This document shows, in pieces, positions 1 to 11,059 of a stretch of 64,000 nt of DNA. Location: contig CACKHN010000004.1 of the NCBI GenBank assembly GCA_902599995.1, positions 55,353 to 119,352 of the forward strand, in the 5' to 3' direction. Origin of the DNA: an uncultured Pelagibacteraceae bacterium (GTDB lineage Bacteria > Pseudomonadota > Alphaproteobacteria > Pelagibacterales > Pelagibacteraceae). The position numbers were made by a program, and so were the translations under genes. The notes beneath the pieces are model-generated. The model saw only the letters and a list, made by a program, of their open reading frames with translations. It made no database searches and was not told the DNA's origin. Every line of letters starts with the position of its first letter. The first letter of the stretch is position 1.

Positions 1-2
1 TG

Positions 3-731
3 ATTAAGAAAAATGAAATTATTATTCCTCCTAGAGATGCTAAAACTTTTAAGGTTCAAAAGGGAGAGTTTTTTAGGATTGAAAGCATTGACGGACCTCA
101 AGTTGGAGATTTAAATCTCTTTAATTTTAGTAATTTGAATGAAAAATTTTATTCAGGGAAAACAAGGGCTCTTTATGGAACACATTTATCTGTTGGTGAT
201 AAAATGTTAAGTAATTTTCCTTATTTAAGATCTTTGGCAACTATTACATGGGATACCTTAGATTGGTATGACTATGATGGAGATGGGGGATCAGTGCATG
301 ATGTAATTGGCACTAGGTGTGATCCCTATACCTCAAAGCTCCTTTCAGGTAATGATTACCACTATTGCTGTCATTCGAATTTAACTAGAGCTTTAGTGAA
401 AGAAAAAAAACTAAAAATTGATGAAGCCGAAAAGATAGTACATGATGTTTTGAATGTATTCATGCTAACTGGATTTACCAATGACACAAAACAATATTTT
501 ATGAAAGCAAGCCCTGTAAGACCAGGTGATTATCTAGAATTTTTTGCAGAAATAGATTTGTTAGGAGCACTGTCTGCTTGTCCAGGTGGAGATTGTGGAT
601 CAGAGCATTCTTCTGATGTAGCTAAATGTTATCCATTGAAAGTAAGTATATGGCAGGGAGAGGAAAAGTATTTAAAAGATTTAGTTAAATCAGAAATTTC
701 AAATTATGACAGAGGTCATGGCATAGATTAA
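3..731 (+). CDS. DUF1989 / urea carboxylase-associated family protein (5' truncated by window edge)
   Basis: Frame stays open from base 3 through the listed ORF; C-terminal motif ASPVRPGDYLEFFAEIDLLGALSACPGGDC typical of this family. Confidence 0.75.
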   Translation: MKKNEIIIPPRDAKTFKVQKGEFFRIESIDGPQVGDLNLFNFSNLNEKFYSGKTRALYGTHLSVGDKMLSNFPYLRSLATITWDTLDWYDYDGDGGSVHDVIGTRCDPYTSKLLSGNDYHYCCHSNLTRALVKEKKLKIDEAEKIVHDVLNVFMLTGFTNDTKQYFMKASPVRPGDYLEFFAEIDLLGALSACPGGDCGSEHSSDVAKCYPLKVSIWQGEEKYLKDLVKSEISNYDRGHGID

Positions 732-733
732 AT

Positions 734-1447
734 ATGTTAAACAAAAATATTTCATTTATTATTCATAAACCTCAATTATCAGAAAATATAGGCGCGTGTG
801 CAAGAGCCATAAAAAATTTTAATTTTCAAAAAATGATTGTTGTGGACCCTAAACCAATTTATCCTAATGATAAAATTTTAGCTACTGCAGTAGGCGCCAA
901 AAACATAATTACTAAAAGTAAAAAATACGAAAATTTAGAGCCAGCACTTAAAAATATTGATATTGTAATTGCTACTTCTGCTAGATTCAGAAACAAAAAT
1001 ATCAAACACATTCAGCTAGAAGACCTAAAAAAGATAGATTTTACAAAAAGAGTTGCTTTTTTATTTGGTTCCGAAGCATCAGGACTGTCAAATAATGAGA
1101 TTAGTTATGCAAATTACACCCTTCAAATTCCTACTAATCCAGAATTTAAATCTCTAAATTTATCTCACAGTCTTATTATAATTGCCCAATTTGTTTACAG
1201 CATCTTAAAAACAAAGATTTCTAATTTTAAAAAATCAAAAAAAGTAAAAGCAGCCTCAAAAAAAGATATACTATCAATGAAAAATCTATGCATAAAAAAT
1301 TTAGAAGAGATAGGTTTTTTTAAACCTAAAGATAAGAAGCCCACAATGCTTGAGAACTTGAGAAATATTTTTTATAAAATGGAATTATCTTCTAAGGAAA
1401 CGCGTATTTTATCAAGTGTATTTGCCAGTTTAGGAAAAAAAAAGTAA
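734..1447 (+). CDS. trmJ: SpoU/TrmH-family RNA methyltransferase, TrmJ-like
   Basis: SPOUT motifs: LSENIGACARAIKNF, FLFGSEASGLSN, IPTNPEFKSLNLSHSL. Confidence 0.8.
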   Translation: MLNKNISFIIHKPQLSENIGACARAIKNFNFQKMIVVDPKPIYPNDKILATAVGAKNIITKSKKYENLEPALKNIDIVIATSARFRNKNIKHIQLEDLKKIDFTKRVAFLFGSEASGLSNNEISYANYTLQIPTNPEFKSLNLSHSLIIIAQFVYSILKTKISNFKKSKKVKAASKKDILSMKNLCIKNLEEIGFFKPKDKKPTMLENLRNIFYKMELSSKETRILSSVFASLGKKK

Positions 1448-1499
1448 AATTAACATTGATTATTATTGATTAAATTTACAAAATATTTTACGGTGTATA

Positions 1500-1868
1500 A
1501 TGTTTAAATTAATTTCATTCTCATTTGCTTTTGTCCTACTTACTTCCTGCGCGACTATAGTAAATGATGCTGAGGTTCCAGTAACTTTATCATTTAGTGA
1601 TGGTAGTTCTGGAAGTTGTAATCTTTCAAATAAAAGAGCACAATATCAAGTTGATGTTCCTGGCACACACAGAGTTAGGCGTTCTGACGATGCTTTAAAA
1701 TATGATTGCAAAACCGTAGAAGGTAAAACGGCATTTGGTAGCATTCCAAGCGAAATGGAAGGAGCTAAGCTTGCTGGAAGTGTTGTTTTTTTTGATTTAG
1801 GTATAACAGACTCAATTACTGACAAACATAGAACTTACACTCCTAATTTTACAATACCAATTAAGTAA
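1500..1868 (+). CDS. putative lipoprotein
   Basis: Signal peptide with lipobox LLTSC; no family recognised. Confidence 0.6.
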   Translation: MFKLISFSFAFVLLTSCATIVNDAEVPVTLSFSDGSSGSCNLSNKRAQYQVDVPGTHRVRRSDDALKYDCKTVEGKTAFGSIPSEMEGAKLAGSVVFFDLGITDSITDKHRTYTPNFTIPIK

Positions 1869-1884
1869 ATATAAGGGATCATAG

Positions 1885-1910
1885 ATCAAGGAATGAGATA
1901 AATCCTTGAT
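1885..1910. terminator. 8-bp perfect inverted repeat upstream of rpsD
   Basis: ATCAAGGA (1885-1892) / TCCTTGAT (1903-1910), 10-nt loop; no T-run after it, so terminator role is uncertain. Confidence 0.4.
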
Positions 1911-1937
1911 TGACAAAACAATGACTAGGTTTATAAC
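1910..1937 (+). promoter_or_regulatory. candidate sigma70-type promoter for rpsD
   Basis: TTGACA at 1910-1915, 16-nt spacer, TATAAC at 1932-1937. Confidence 0.45.
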
Positions 1938-1949
1938 CCCCCATATCAA

Positions 1950-2567
1950 ATGACAAAAAGATTAAACTCTAAACACAAAGTTGATAGAAGATTAAAGGTT
2001 AACCTATGGGGAAGACCAAAAAGTCCGTTTAACACTAGAGCTTATGGACCAGGACAACATGGTCAAACAAGAACAGCTAAGCCTTCAGATTATGGAATTC
2101 AGTTACAGGCAAAACAAAAACTAAAAGCTTATTATGGCAATATTAATGAAAGACAATTTAGAAATATCTATAAAAAAGCTGTTATGCTTAAAGGGGATAC
2201 AGGTGAAAATTTAATAGGTTTACTTGAAAGAAGACTGGATGCCGTCATTTATAGAGCAAAATTTGCAACAACAATTTTTTCAGCCAGACAGTTAATAAAT
2301 CATGGACATGTGAAAGTTAATGGTAAAAAAGTTAATATTGGAAGTTATTTAGTCAAAGAGGAAGACTCAATAGAAATTAGAGATAAATCAAAACAATTAG
2401 CAATTATTGATATTGCCCTTGCTAATAAAGAAAGAGAAACACCTGAATATCTACAAATGGATGAAAAAAATAAAAAATTGAAATTTGTTAGAGTTCCTAA
2501 ATTTGAAGAAGTCCCGTACCCAATTGTAATGGAACCGAACTTAGTTATTGAATATTACTCAAGATAA
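1950..2567 (+). CDS. rpsD: 30S ribosomal protein S4
   Basis: S4 motifs [49 protein letters not shown]. Confidence 0.97.
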   Translation: MTKRLNSKHKVDRRLKVNLWGRPKSPFNTRAYGPGQHGQTRTAKPSDYGIQLQAKQKLKAYYGNINERQFRNIYKKAVMLKGDTGENLIGLLERRLDAVIYRAKFATTIFSARQLINHGHVKVNGKKVNIGSYLVKEEDSIEIRDKSKQLAIIDIALANKERETPEYLQMDEKNKKLKFVRVPKFEEVPYPIVMEPNLVIEYYSR

Positions 2568-4148
2568 TTGAGCCAAAAAATTTACAAAACTAGTTTTATT
2601 TTACTATTTATTTATTTAATAACAGGTATCTACTTAAGTTTAAATGTGGGTATATCTCACGATGAATATCATGAGCAATTAAATTGGGAAATTAATTTTA
2701 AAGCGATAAAAAACTTTTTTGAAACTGGAACTTATCAAGAATTACTTCAGTATAAAGATAGATATCATGGTGTTGGTTTTAATCTATTGAGCCAACCTTT
2801 TCAGTACTTAATTAAGGATTTTTTATTAAAATATTTAGATTTAAATGAATATGGGTCCATTTTAATATCAAAGCATACAATAGTTTTTATTTTATTTTTT
2901 ATATCAGGATTATTTTTTTACAGAATATGTTTATTATTTTATAATGATAAAAGATTTGCATTAATCTCTTTATTTTTATTTTTATTATATCCTTATTTTT
3001 TTGGACATTCTTTGATGAATCCTAAAGATATTCCATTTCTATCATTTTGGATTATCAGCACTTATATTTTATGTAAAATAATTCAAAAACTTCACAATGA
3101 CCAAGAAGTTCCCATTAAATATATAGTTTATTTTGCCATATCTACTTCATTTCTTATTTCAATAAGAATTGTTGGAATTTTAATTTTATTACAATTTTTT
3201 ATTTTTATTTTTACTTTTATTGAAATTAAAAAAGCAAGTTTTTTAAATGTATTTAAAAATAATATTAAAAATCTTTTAATATTAATATTTACCATTATTT
3301 TTTTTACTTACCTGTTAAATCCTATATTCTGGCACGATCCGAAAGAAATAATCAATTCCTTTAAATGGATGAGCAAATATCAACAAGATGTTAGCACTTT
3401 GACACTTGGTGAATATATGAAAGCACTTAATTTGCCAGCAAGTTACTATTTTATATGGTTGTTTTTTAAATTACCAATTTTAATAATTTTAGGCATTTTT
3501 TTATTTCCTTTAATAGAGAAAAAATTCAATCAAAATAACTTAAATAAAATATTAACTATTTCACTAATTTTAACTTGTTTAATAATTTTATTTCTTTTTA
3601 TCTTGTTTGATGTTGCAATCTATAATGAGATTAGACATATAATGTTTTTGGTTCCATTAATGTTTCTAGTCTCACTAAATCATTTATATTTGTGGAGTAA
3701 AAATTTTTTTTATATTTCAGGTATTTTAGTAATTATCTTTTTTGTGATAGAAAATATTTCTGTAAGTCCATATCAATATACATGGATGAATTCGTTTTCT
3801 AAATTTTATAAAATAAATAAAAATTTTGAAGTAGACTATTGGGGAATAAGTAATAGAAATTTATATAGCTCTATTGCGAAACATGCCTCCAAGAACAATT
3901 TTGATAAGAGTAAATGTGTCTATGGAGATCTCTACTCAAACGTATTTTTAGAAAATAAAAAATTTAAATGTTTAAAAATGTATAGTGAATTGGATTCTGC
4001 AGAGGAGAGACCCTATTATGTGATGCAAAATCATAGAAATTTAAAAAGATCTGATCCTAAAGATTGTCAACTAATAACCAGTGAAAATTATAGTTATTCA
4101 TTTAGCAGTCAGGTTATTAATGTTGGAGCAGTATGGTATTGTAATTAA
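2568..4148 (+). CDS. multi-TM GT-C-like glycosyltransferase family protein
   Basis: About 10 hydrophobic helices, early loop acidic motif GISHDEYHE; TTG start immediately after rpsD stop. Confidence 0.55.
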   Translation: MSQKIYKTSFILLFIYLITGIYLSLNVGISHDEYHEQLNWEINFKAIKNFFETGTYQELLQYKDRYHGVGFNLLSQPFQYLIKDFLLKYLDLNEYGSILISKHTIVFILFFISGLFFYRICLLFYNDKRFALISLFLFLLYPYFFGHSLMNPKDIPFLSFWIISTYILCKIIQKLHNDQEVPIKYIVYFAISTSFLISIRIVGILILLQFFIFIFTFIEIKKASFLNVFKNNIKNLLILIFTIIFFTYLLNPIFWHDPKEIINSFKWMSKYQQDVSTLTLGEYMKALNLPASYYFIWLFFKLPILIILGIFLFPLIEKKFNQNNLNKILTISLILTCLIILFLFILFDVAIYNEIRHIMFLVPLMFLVSLNHLYLWSKNFFYISGILVIIFFVIENISVSPYQYTWMNSFSKFYKINKNFEVDYWGISNRNLYSSIAKHASKNNFDKSKCVYGDLYSNVFLENKKFKCLKMYSELDSAEERPYYVMQNHRNLKRSDPKDCQLITSENYSYSFSSQVINVGAVWYCN

Positions 4149-4411
4149 TTTTCCGAATTTTTTAATTCAATGGCTATTTTTTGGATAAATTCGTTAATTA
4201 ATCTAGCATCTTCTTTAGAAAGATATCTCTCTTTTTTGATGGCTTTTTTAATTTCTTCTCTTAGTTTTTCTATACCTTCTTTTCTACCTTCTTTGCTAAG
4301 AAGAATTTCACTTTGTTCAGTGATTTGTTTAATTTGTCTTGAAATGGTAAATTCATAAATTACTACAATAGCAATTATAACGATAATAGTTTTATAAATG
4401 AATTGTTTCAT
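4145..4411 (-). CDS. small membrane-anchored hypothetical protein
   Basis: 88 aa, one N-terminal TM plus charged helix; same strand as the downstream cluster. Confidence 0.55.
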   Translation of the reverse strand: MKQFIYKTIIVIIAIVVIYEFTISRQIKQITEQSEILLSKEGRKEGIEKLREEIKKAIKKERYLSKEDARLINEFIQKIAIELKNSEN

Positions 4412-4430
4412 TTTTTATGAAAACAAAATA

Positions 4431-4769
4431 TTAACTTTTACTTTTAAAATTTACACCTTTGCTTTCAAATAGTTTAGCTAACTCTCCATTCTCAAACATT
4501 TCTTTAACAATATCACATCCACCAATAAATTCTTTTTTAACATATAATTGAGGAATTGTAGGCCAGTCACTATAAACCTTAATACCTTCTCTAAGATTTT
4601 GATCTTCTAAAACATTTATTCCTTTAAATTTTACCTCTAAAACTTTTAAAATATTGGATGTGGCCATTGAAAATCCACATTGAGGAGCATCAGGTGTTCC
4701 TTTCATGAATAAGCAAATTTCGTTATTTTCAATTTCATTTTTTATTAATTCTTTTGTTTGTTGGTCCAT
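4431..4769 (-). CDS. grxD: monothiol glutaredoxin, Grx4 family
   Basis: CGFS active site (PQCGFS), WPTIPQLYVKKEFIGGCDIV. Confidence 0.93.
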   Translation of the reverse strand: MDQQTKELIKNEIENNEICLFMKGTPDAPQCGFSMATSNILKVLEVKFKGINVLEDQNLREGIKVYSDWPTIPQLYVKKEFIGGCDIVKEMFENGELAKLFESKGVNFKSKS

Positions 4770-4770
4770 T

Positions 4771-5001
4771 TTAATTTTCCTTTGTTTTGATTGCTAAAGC
4801 ATGTAATTCGTTTCCCATTCTTCCTTTTAATGAGTTATAAACCATTTTATGCTGTTCAATTTTACTCTTTCCAGAAAATTGAGATGAGGTAATAGTTGCA
4901 GAATAATGATTTCCATCACCAGCCAAATCTTGTATTTCAACAATTGCGTCTGGCATTGCCTCTTTTATTAAACTCTCAATCTCATTTAAATTCATCGCCA
5001 T
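4771..5001 (-). CDS. bolA: BolA family protein
   Basis: BolA-like sequence DGNHYSATITSSQFSGKSKIEQHKMVYNSL; next to grxD. Confidence 0.88.
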   Translation of the reverse strand: MAMNLNEIESLIKEAMPDAIVEIQDLAGDGNHYSATITSSQFSGKSKIEQHKMVYNSLKGRMGNELHALAIKTKEN

Positions 5002-7193
5002 TAGTTACTCATATATTCTTTTAACCACTTTGTATTAAACTCTTTTAATTCGTCAATCGTAACTTTTGTCTTTTCATTCAAAAATAGCACATTTTCATTG
5101 ATTGTTCCAAGTTCATCATAATGAACAGCATTTTTATTTAATATATTTAGGACTTTTTTTTGATCTTTTTTACTAATTTCTATTATGTATCTACCTTGAT
5201 CTTCTGAAAAAAAATATTCTATTTCATTTATTAAATATTTAGGTTTTTTAAGATTAATACCTTTATTACCTTTAATACACATTTTTGATACAGCTGTAAT
5301 TATTCCGCCTAAAGAAATATCATGTGCACTTTTAATAAAATTGTTATCCATCAACTTTAATAATGTTTCGCCATTATTTTTTTCATTAAAAAGATTTACT
5401 TCTGGCGGAGGACCATTTTTTTCATTTAATACAACTCTTGCAAATAAACTTTGATCGATGTGTCCCTCGGTTTTGCCAATGACAAATACTATGTTATCAA
5501 CTTCTTTAAAATCCATAGTGATCATTTTTGTATAATCCTTTAAGAGACCGACACCACCTATAGATGGAGTGGGTTTAATCCCTTGGTCTTTTGTTTGATT
5601 GTAAAAAGAAACATTTCCAGACACCACAGGAAATTTTAAATAAGAACTAGCCTCCCCGATTCCTTGAACACATTCAACAAATTCACCCATATTTTCCTCA
5701 TTTTCAGGGCTCCCAAAATTTAAACAATTTGTGATTGCAACAGGTTTTGCTCCAACAGATATTAAATTTCTAAAACTTTCACATACCACTTGTTTTCCTC
5801 CTGTTAAAGGATGTGCCCAACAATAAACCGCTGATGAGTCGACTGAGGCAGCCACTGCTTTGTTGGAACCGTGAACTCTGACAACACCCGAGTCTCCTCC
5901 AGGTTTTTGAATGGTATCTCCCATTACAGTATGATCGTATTGCTGCCAAATCCATTCTTTGCTACATACATTAGGATTAGCTAAAATTTTTTTTAAAACC
6001 TCAATTATTTTTAAATTATTAATTTCATCTTTGTTAATTTTATTTTTTTTGGGAAGTTTTGTTTTTTTCCATTTACGATCATACATTGGAGAATTTTCTA
6101 CTAAAGTATTTACCGGAATATCAGCCACTCTTTCATTATCGTAATAAAGTTCAATTTTTTTTGATTTTGTTGTTTTTCCAATTATGGCAAAATCTAAGTT
6201 CCACTTATCAAATATTTTTTTAGCTTGTTCTTCTTTTCCATTTTCTAAAACAATCAACATCCTTTCCTGGCTTTCAGAGAGCATAATTTCATAAGGCGTC
6301 ATTTTGCTTTCTCTACATGGAACCATGTTTAAATTAATTTCTATTCCAAGATTTCCTTTTGAAGCCATTTCTATACTTGATGAGGTGAGACCAGCTGCAC
6401 CCATATCTTGAATGGCAATAATTGAGTCTCCAGCCATTAGTTCTAGACACGCTTCAAGTAAAAGTTTTTCTGTAAATGGATCACCTACTTGCACTGTGGG
6501 TTTTTTTTCTTCAATTTTGTCATCAAAACTAGCTGAAGCCATACTAGCACCATGAATTCCATCACGACCAGTTTTTGATCCTACGTATATAACTGGTTTA
6601 TTTAAACCTGCTGCTTTTGAATAAAAAATCTTATCTTTTTTAACTAACCCTAAAGTCATCGCGTTAACTAAAATATTTCCGTTATAAGAGCTATCAAAAC
6701 TAGTCTGTCCTGCTACTGTTGGAACACCCATGCAGTTTCCATAACCTCCTATTCCATGAACCACACCTCTTAAAAGATTTTTTGTTTTTTTATGTTGTGT
6801 TGAGCCAAAATGTATTGAATTTAAATTAGCTATAGGTCGTGCGCCCATTGTAAATACATCCCTCATTATCCCACCTACTCCAGTCGCAGCACCTTGATAA
6901 GGTTCAATGAAAGAGGGGTGATTATGACTTTCAATTTTAAAGACAATTGCATCATTATCTCCAATATCTACAACACCAGCATTTTCTCCAGGTCCTTGAA
7001 TAACTTGCTTACCCTTAGTGGGCAATTTTTTTAAATGTAGTCTTGAAGATTTATAAGAACAGTGTTCATTCCACATTGCTGAAAAAATCCCTAATTCAGT
7101 GATATTTGGAATTCTTTTTAAAAGTTCACAAATTTTTTTATATTCATCTTTTTTTAATCCATGATCAATTGCTATTTTTTCGCTAACAATCAT
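5001..7193 (-). CDS. purL: phosphoribosylformylglycinamidine synthase subunit PurL
   Basis: [46 protein letters not shown] motifs. Confidence 0.97.
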   Translation of the reverse strand: MIVSEKIAIDHGLKKDEYKKICELLKRIPNITELGIFSAMWNEHCSYKSSRLHLKKLPTKGKQVIQGPGENAGVVDIGDNDAIVFKIESHNHPSFIEPYQGAATGVGGIMRDVFTMGARPIANLNSIHFGSTQHKKTKNLLRGVVHGIGGYGNCMGVPTVAGQTSFDSSYNGNILVNAMTLGLVKKDKIFYSKAAGLNKPVIYVGSKTGRDGIHGASMASASFDDKIEEKKPTVQVGDPFTEKLLLEACLELMAGDSIIAIQDMGAAGLTSSSIEMASKGNLGIEINLNMVPCRESKMTPYEIMLSESQERMLIVLENGKEEQAKKIFDKWNLDFAIIGKTTKSKKIELYYDNERVADIPVNTLVENSPMYDRKWKKTKLPKKNKINKDEINNLKIIEVLKKILANPNVCSKEWIWQQYDHTVMGDTIQKPGGDSGVVRVHGSNKAVAASVDSSAVYCWAHPLTGGKQVVCESFRNLISVGAKPVAITNCLNFGSPENEENMGEFVECVQGIGEASSYLKFPVVSGNVSFYNQTKDQGIKPTPSIGGVGLLKDYTKMITMDFKEVDNIVFVIGKTEGHIDQSLFARVVLNEKNGPPPEVNLFNEKNNGETLLKLMDNNFIKSAHDISLGGIITAVSKMCIKGNKGINLKKPKYLINEIEYFFSEDQGRYIIEISKKDQKKVLNILNKNAVHYDELGTINENVLFLNEKTKVTIDELKEFNTKWLKEYMSN

Positions 7194-7873
7194 TTTAAAT
7201 TATTAATTAAGTTTTTAAAAAAAAGAGATCCATCTTCACCTGAAAGAGAAGTATCAATCATTCGCTCTGGATGAGGCATCATACCTAAAACATTTTTTGC
7301 TTTATTAAAAATTCCAGCAATATTTTTTATAGATCCATTAGGATTATAGAGTTGTCCTATTTTTCCACTTGGATCACAGTAATTGATTGCAACTTGAGCA
7401 TTATCCTCAATTTCTTTCAATTGATCATTTGTACAAAAATAGTTTCCCTCATTATGTGCGATATGTAGTTTTAATACTGTATTATCAATATTTTTAAAAT
7501 ACGCATTATCTTTGTTATTAATTTTTACAAAAACATTTTTGCAAATAAACTCTAAGTACTTATTTCTCAGCAAAGCACCAGGAACCAATCCTGTTTCAAC
7601 TAGAATTTGGAAGCCATTACAAATACCCATTACCATTCCACCAGAATTTGCAAAATTAATTACTGATTTCATTATTTTAGATTTAGAGGCCATGCTTCCA
7701 CATCTAAGATAGTCCCCATAAGAAAAACCACCAGGTAAAACTACCAAATCACTCTTTGGTAATTCATCTTCTTGATGCCACACCATTTTATTTCTAAATC
7801 CAAATTTTTTTAAGGCAACATCCATATCTCTATCACAATTAGATCCTGGAAATGTAATGACTGATGATTTCAT
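7190..7873 (-). CDS. purQ: phosphoribosylformylglycinamidine synthase subunit PurQ
   Basis: GATase class [27 protein letters not shown]. Confidence 0.96.
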   Translation of the reverse strand: MKSSVITFPGSNCDRDMDVALKKFGFRNKMVWHQEDELPKSDLVVLPGGFSYGDYLRCGSMASKSKIMKSVINFANSGGMVMGICNGFQILVETGLVPGALLRNKYLEFICKNVFVKINNKDNAYFKNIDNTVLKLHIAHNEGNYFCTNDQLKEIEDNAQVAINYCDPSGKIGQLYNPNGSIKNIAGIFNKAKNVLGMMPHPERMIDTSLSGEDGSLFFKNLINNLK

Positions 7874-7876
7874 TAA

Positions 7877-8119
7877 TTATTGTACATCGATAATCCTGTA
7901 ATTTTCAATTACAAGATTTGCCAAAAGTTTTTTACACATTTCTTCGACTTTATCTTTTGCTTTCTTAGGATTAGTTTCTTGAGTGTCAATTTCAAAATAT
8001 TTACCTTGCCTTACCTCATTGACCTCATTGAATCCCATTCCATCAAGAGCTTGATGAATAACTTTACCTTGTGGGTCTAAGACATCTTTTTTAAGCGTTA
8101 CAATTACTGATATTTTCAT
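7877..8119 (-). CDS. purS: phosphoribosylformylglycinamidine synthase subunit PurS
   Basis: [21 protein letters not shown] motif; between purC and purQ. Confidence 0.94.
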   Translation of the reverse strand: MKISVIVTLKKDVLDPQGKVIHQALDGMGFNEVNEVRQGKYFEIDTQETNPKKAKDKVEEMCKKLLANLVIENYRIIDVQ

Positions 8120-8901
8120 TTTCGTTTTCTTTTGATCGAGGATAATTTTGTTACATTTACTGCACTTAAATTAGATTGTTCGTGAAGAATACCAAGTCTT
8201 TTTGCAACTTCTGTGTATGCTGGGATCAGATCTCCTAAATCTTTTCTGAACCTGTCTTTATCTAATTTTTTATCAGTTAAACTGTCCCATAACCTGCATG
8301 TATCAGGACTTATTTCATCAGCTAAAATAATATCTTTTTTTCCATTGGAATTTAGCCTTCCAAATTCTAATTTGAAATCGATTAATTTAATACCCACCCC
8401 TCTAAACATACCAATCATAAAATCATTAATTCTTAAAATCATTTTTTTTACTTTTTCTATTTCTTTTTTAGATGCCCATTCAAACGCAATAATATGTTCT
8501 TCAGCAATTAAAGGATCGCCAAGTTTGTCATCTTTCAAGCAATATTCAATCAATGGTTCTTTTAAAATAGTTCCATCTTCAATTCCAAGACGTTTTGTTA
8601 AAGATCCTGATGCAACATTTCTAACAATAAATTCAATAGGAATTATCTCAACAAGTTTAACAACTTGCTCACGCATATTTAATCTTTTAACTAAATGATT
8701 TTTGATACCTATTTGTGATAGGCTTGACAGTATATGTTCAGAAATTCTATTATTTAAAACACCTTTTCCTTCAATGATAGATTTTTTTTGATTATTAAAA
8801 GCTGTTGCATCATCTTTAAAATATTGAATTACTAAATCCTTATCGTTTGTAGCATAAATAATTTTAGCTTTTCCCTCGTATAATTTTTTACCTTTTTTCA
8901 T
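8116..8901 (-). CDS. purC: SAICAR synthase
   Basis: [42 protein letters not shown]. Confidence 0.96.
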   Translation of the reverse strand: MKKGKKLYEGKAKIIYATNDKDLVIQYFKDDATAFNNQKKSIIEGKGVLNNRISEHILSSLSQIGIKNHLVKRLNMREQVVKLVEIIPIEFIVRNVASGSLTKRLGIEDGTILKEPLIEYCLKDDKLGDPLIAEEHIIAFEWASKKEIEKVKKMILRINDFMIGMFRGVGIKLIDFKLEFGRLNSNGKKDIILADEISPDTCRLWDSLTDKKLDKDRFRKDLGDLIPAYTEVAKRLGILHEQSNLSAVNVTKLSSIKRKRK

Positions 8902-10193
8902 TATTTAAAAACTCTTCTAAAAATTAAATTTACATTTTTAAAATGTTTAGAATAACTAAAGATAGATTTTAGTCTTTTTTGAGAAATCTTAATCATGATC
9001 AATTTATCCTCTAAAAGAACATCATATAAATTTAGATTTTGTTCAAAACATTTTTTTGCATAGCTTTGAACTATTTTATAAGATTTTTCTCTACTCAATC
9101 CTGATTTTGTTAATTCTAACATCACTTCTTGTGAAAAAATCAAACCTTTAGTTATGTTCAAATTTTCAAGCATTTTTTTTGGATAAACAATCATGTTATC
9201 TAAAATATTTGTAAGTCTTACCAATGCAAAATCAGTTGTTATATTAGCATCTGGTCCAATATTTCTTTCAACACTGGAATGAGAAATGTCTCTTTCATGC
9301 CAAAGTGCTATATTTTCAAGAGCTGGTAACACTGTACTTCTTACCATCCTAGCTAAGCCTGTTAAATTTTCACATAAGATTGGATTTTTTTTATGAGGCA
9401 TTGCTGATGATCCTTTTTGATTTTTAGAGAAATATTCTTGCAGTTCATAAACCTCAGTTCTTTGTAAGTGTCTTATTTCAACTGCTACTCTCTCTATGGA
9501 TCCTGCTATAATTCCTAAAACAGAAAAATAAAAAGCATGTCTGTCTCTTGGTATTACTTGTGTAGAAATTGGCTCAACTTTTAAACCTAATTTCTTTGCT
9601 ACATATTTTTCAACGTTTGGATTAATGTTAGCAAATGTACCTACAGCACCAGAAATTGCACACGTTGAAACTTCGTCAATAGCATCTTTTAGTCTTTTTC
9701 TATTTCTTTTAAATTCTTCATAAAACGAAGCCAATTTTAAACCAAAAGTAATTGGTTCAGCATGGATACCATGGCTTCTTCCCATACATGGTGTAAATTT
9801 ATATTTTTTAGCCTGTCTTTTTAAAACTTTTAAAATTTGATCTATATCTTTTAAAATGATTTTACCTGATTGAATTAATTGAATGTTAAAACTGGTATCT
9901 AAAACATCAGATGAGGTCATTCCCTGATGAAGATATCTCGCTTTAATTCCTACTTTTTTAGTTACAGATGTGAGAAAGGCTATTACATCGTGTTTAACTT
10001 CAGCTTCTATTTTATGAATTCTACTCACATTGATTTTTGCTTTCTTTTTTACTATTGATGCTACACCTTTGGGTATTTGACCCAAGTTTTCCATAGCTTC
10101 AGCAGCTGCTATTTCCAAGTTTAGCCATATATTATACTTATTCTGTTCAGACCAAATTTCAGCAACTTCTTTTCGAGAGTATCTTTTAATCAT
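8901..10193 (-). CDS. purB: adenylosuccinate lyase
   Basis: [24 protein letters not shown] fumarase/ASL signature. Confidence 0.97.
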   Translation of the reverse strand: MIKRYSRKEVAEIWSEQNKYNIWLNLEIAAAEAMENLGQIPKGVASIVKKKAKINVSRIHKIEAEVKHDVIAFLTSVTKKVGIKARYLHQGMTSSDVLDTSFNIQLIQSGKIILKDIDQILKVLKRQAKKYKFTPCMGRSHGIHAEPITFGLKLASFYEEFKRNRKRLKDAIDEVSTCAISGAVGTFANINPNVEKYVAKKLGLKVEPISTQVIPRDRHAFYFSVLGIIAGSIERVAVEIRHLQRTEVYELQEYFSKNQKGSSAMPHKKNPILCENLTGLARMVRSTVLPALENIALWHERDISHSSVERNIGPDANITTDFALVRLTNILDNMIVYPKKMLENLNITKGLIFSQEVMLELTKSGLSREKSYKIVQSYAKKCFEQNLNLYDVLLEDKLIMIKISQKRLKSIFSYSKHFKNVNLIFRRVFK

Positions 10194-10301
10194 TATTAGA
10201 AATATGAGAATATAGTTATAATTAGCAGATATTATTCAAATTTCATAAGTATTTAATTTTTTTTTTGAATTTTTTTAATAACTACGTATAAGTACTTTAT
10301 A

Positions 10302-11045
10302 ATGTTTTTAGTACCTGATAAAAAGTCAAATTTGTATAGTACATTAGTTGAATTTGCATATGCAGAATATGGTTCAGCTTTAGAGATGTTAGCTGCTGCT
10401 AAAAAAACCGACTCACCAAGGCTAAAAGTTGGATATATTAATCATGCACTTGATGAATATAGGCACTCAAAATTAATCTTTGATGTTTTAAATAATGAGG
10501 TAAAAAGGAACAGAGACTATTTTAATAAAGAGTTTAGATTTACACCACAAAATGTAGTTTTAAAAGGATATGTAGATAAAAGAAATTTTTTAGTTGAAAA
10601 ATTAAAACTTAAAAATTTTGTGGAGTTTGTGTATGCAAACGAATTCCTGGCAAAAGACTCATTTGATAGTCTAATTAAAAGAATTAAAAATACAGACTCT
10701 CTAAAAATCTTAAAACAAATATCTGAAGAAGAGAAAGGTCATGCAGATTATTCAGTAGAAACCCTTAATAAAATAATGGCAGAAGAAGATAGACATTGGA
10801 CATTTGCTAAATTGTTCTATGATAAAAAATTTCCAAACTCAAACCTCAAAACAGCCTTTAAGAGAGAAAAATTAAAAAATAAATTTAGAATGTTTTATTT
10901 TAAAAATCTAATGTTTTTAAATAAAATATTCGATCCAATTATAAATACTTTAATCGTCATATTTGGCTACATTACAATTTTTTTAAAATCAAATTCAACA
11001 TTTAAAAAAAATTTAATGTCAATAAGTGACAAATCCATTATTTAA
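10302..11045 (+). CDS. ferritin-like / di-iron four-helix protein with C-terminal hydrophobic segment
   Basis: Two ExxH motifs (DEYRH, EEKGH) in helical context EFAYAEYGSALEML..., EFVYANEF; C-terminal hydrophobic stretch PIINTLIVIFGYITIFL. Confidence 0.6.
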   Translation: MFLVPDKKSNLYSTLVEFAYAEYGSALEMLAAAKKTDSPRLKVGYINHALDEYRHSKLIFDVLNNEVKRNRDYFNKEFRFTPQNVVLKGYVDKRNFLVEKLKLKNFVEFVYANEFLAKDSFDSLIKRIKNTDSLKILKQISEEEKGHADYSVETLNKIMAEEDRHWTFAKLFYDKKFPNSNLKTAFKREKLKNKFRMFYFKNLMFLNKIFDPIINTLIVIFGYITIFLKSNSTFKKNLMSISDKSII

Positions 11046-11059
11046 TAATATTTCTTTTA

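Noticed and set aside
10298-10303. TATAAT directly at the start codon of the ferritin-like gene
   Set aside because: A -10 here would start transcription inside the gene and cut off the first conserved helix (EFAYAEYGSALEML); likely chance in AT-rich sequence
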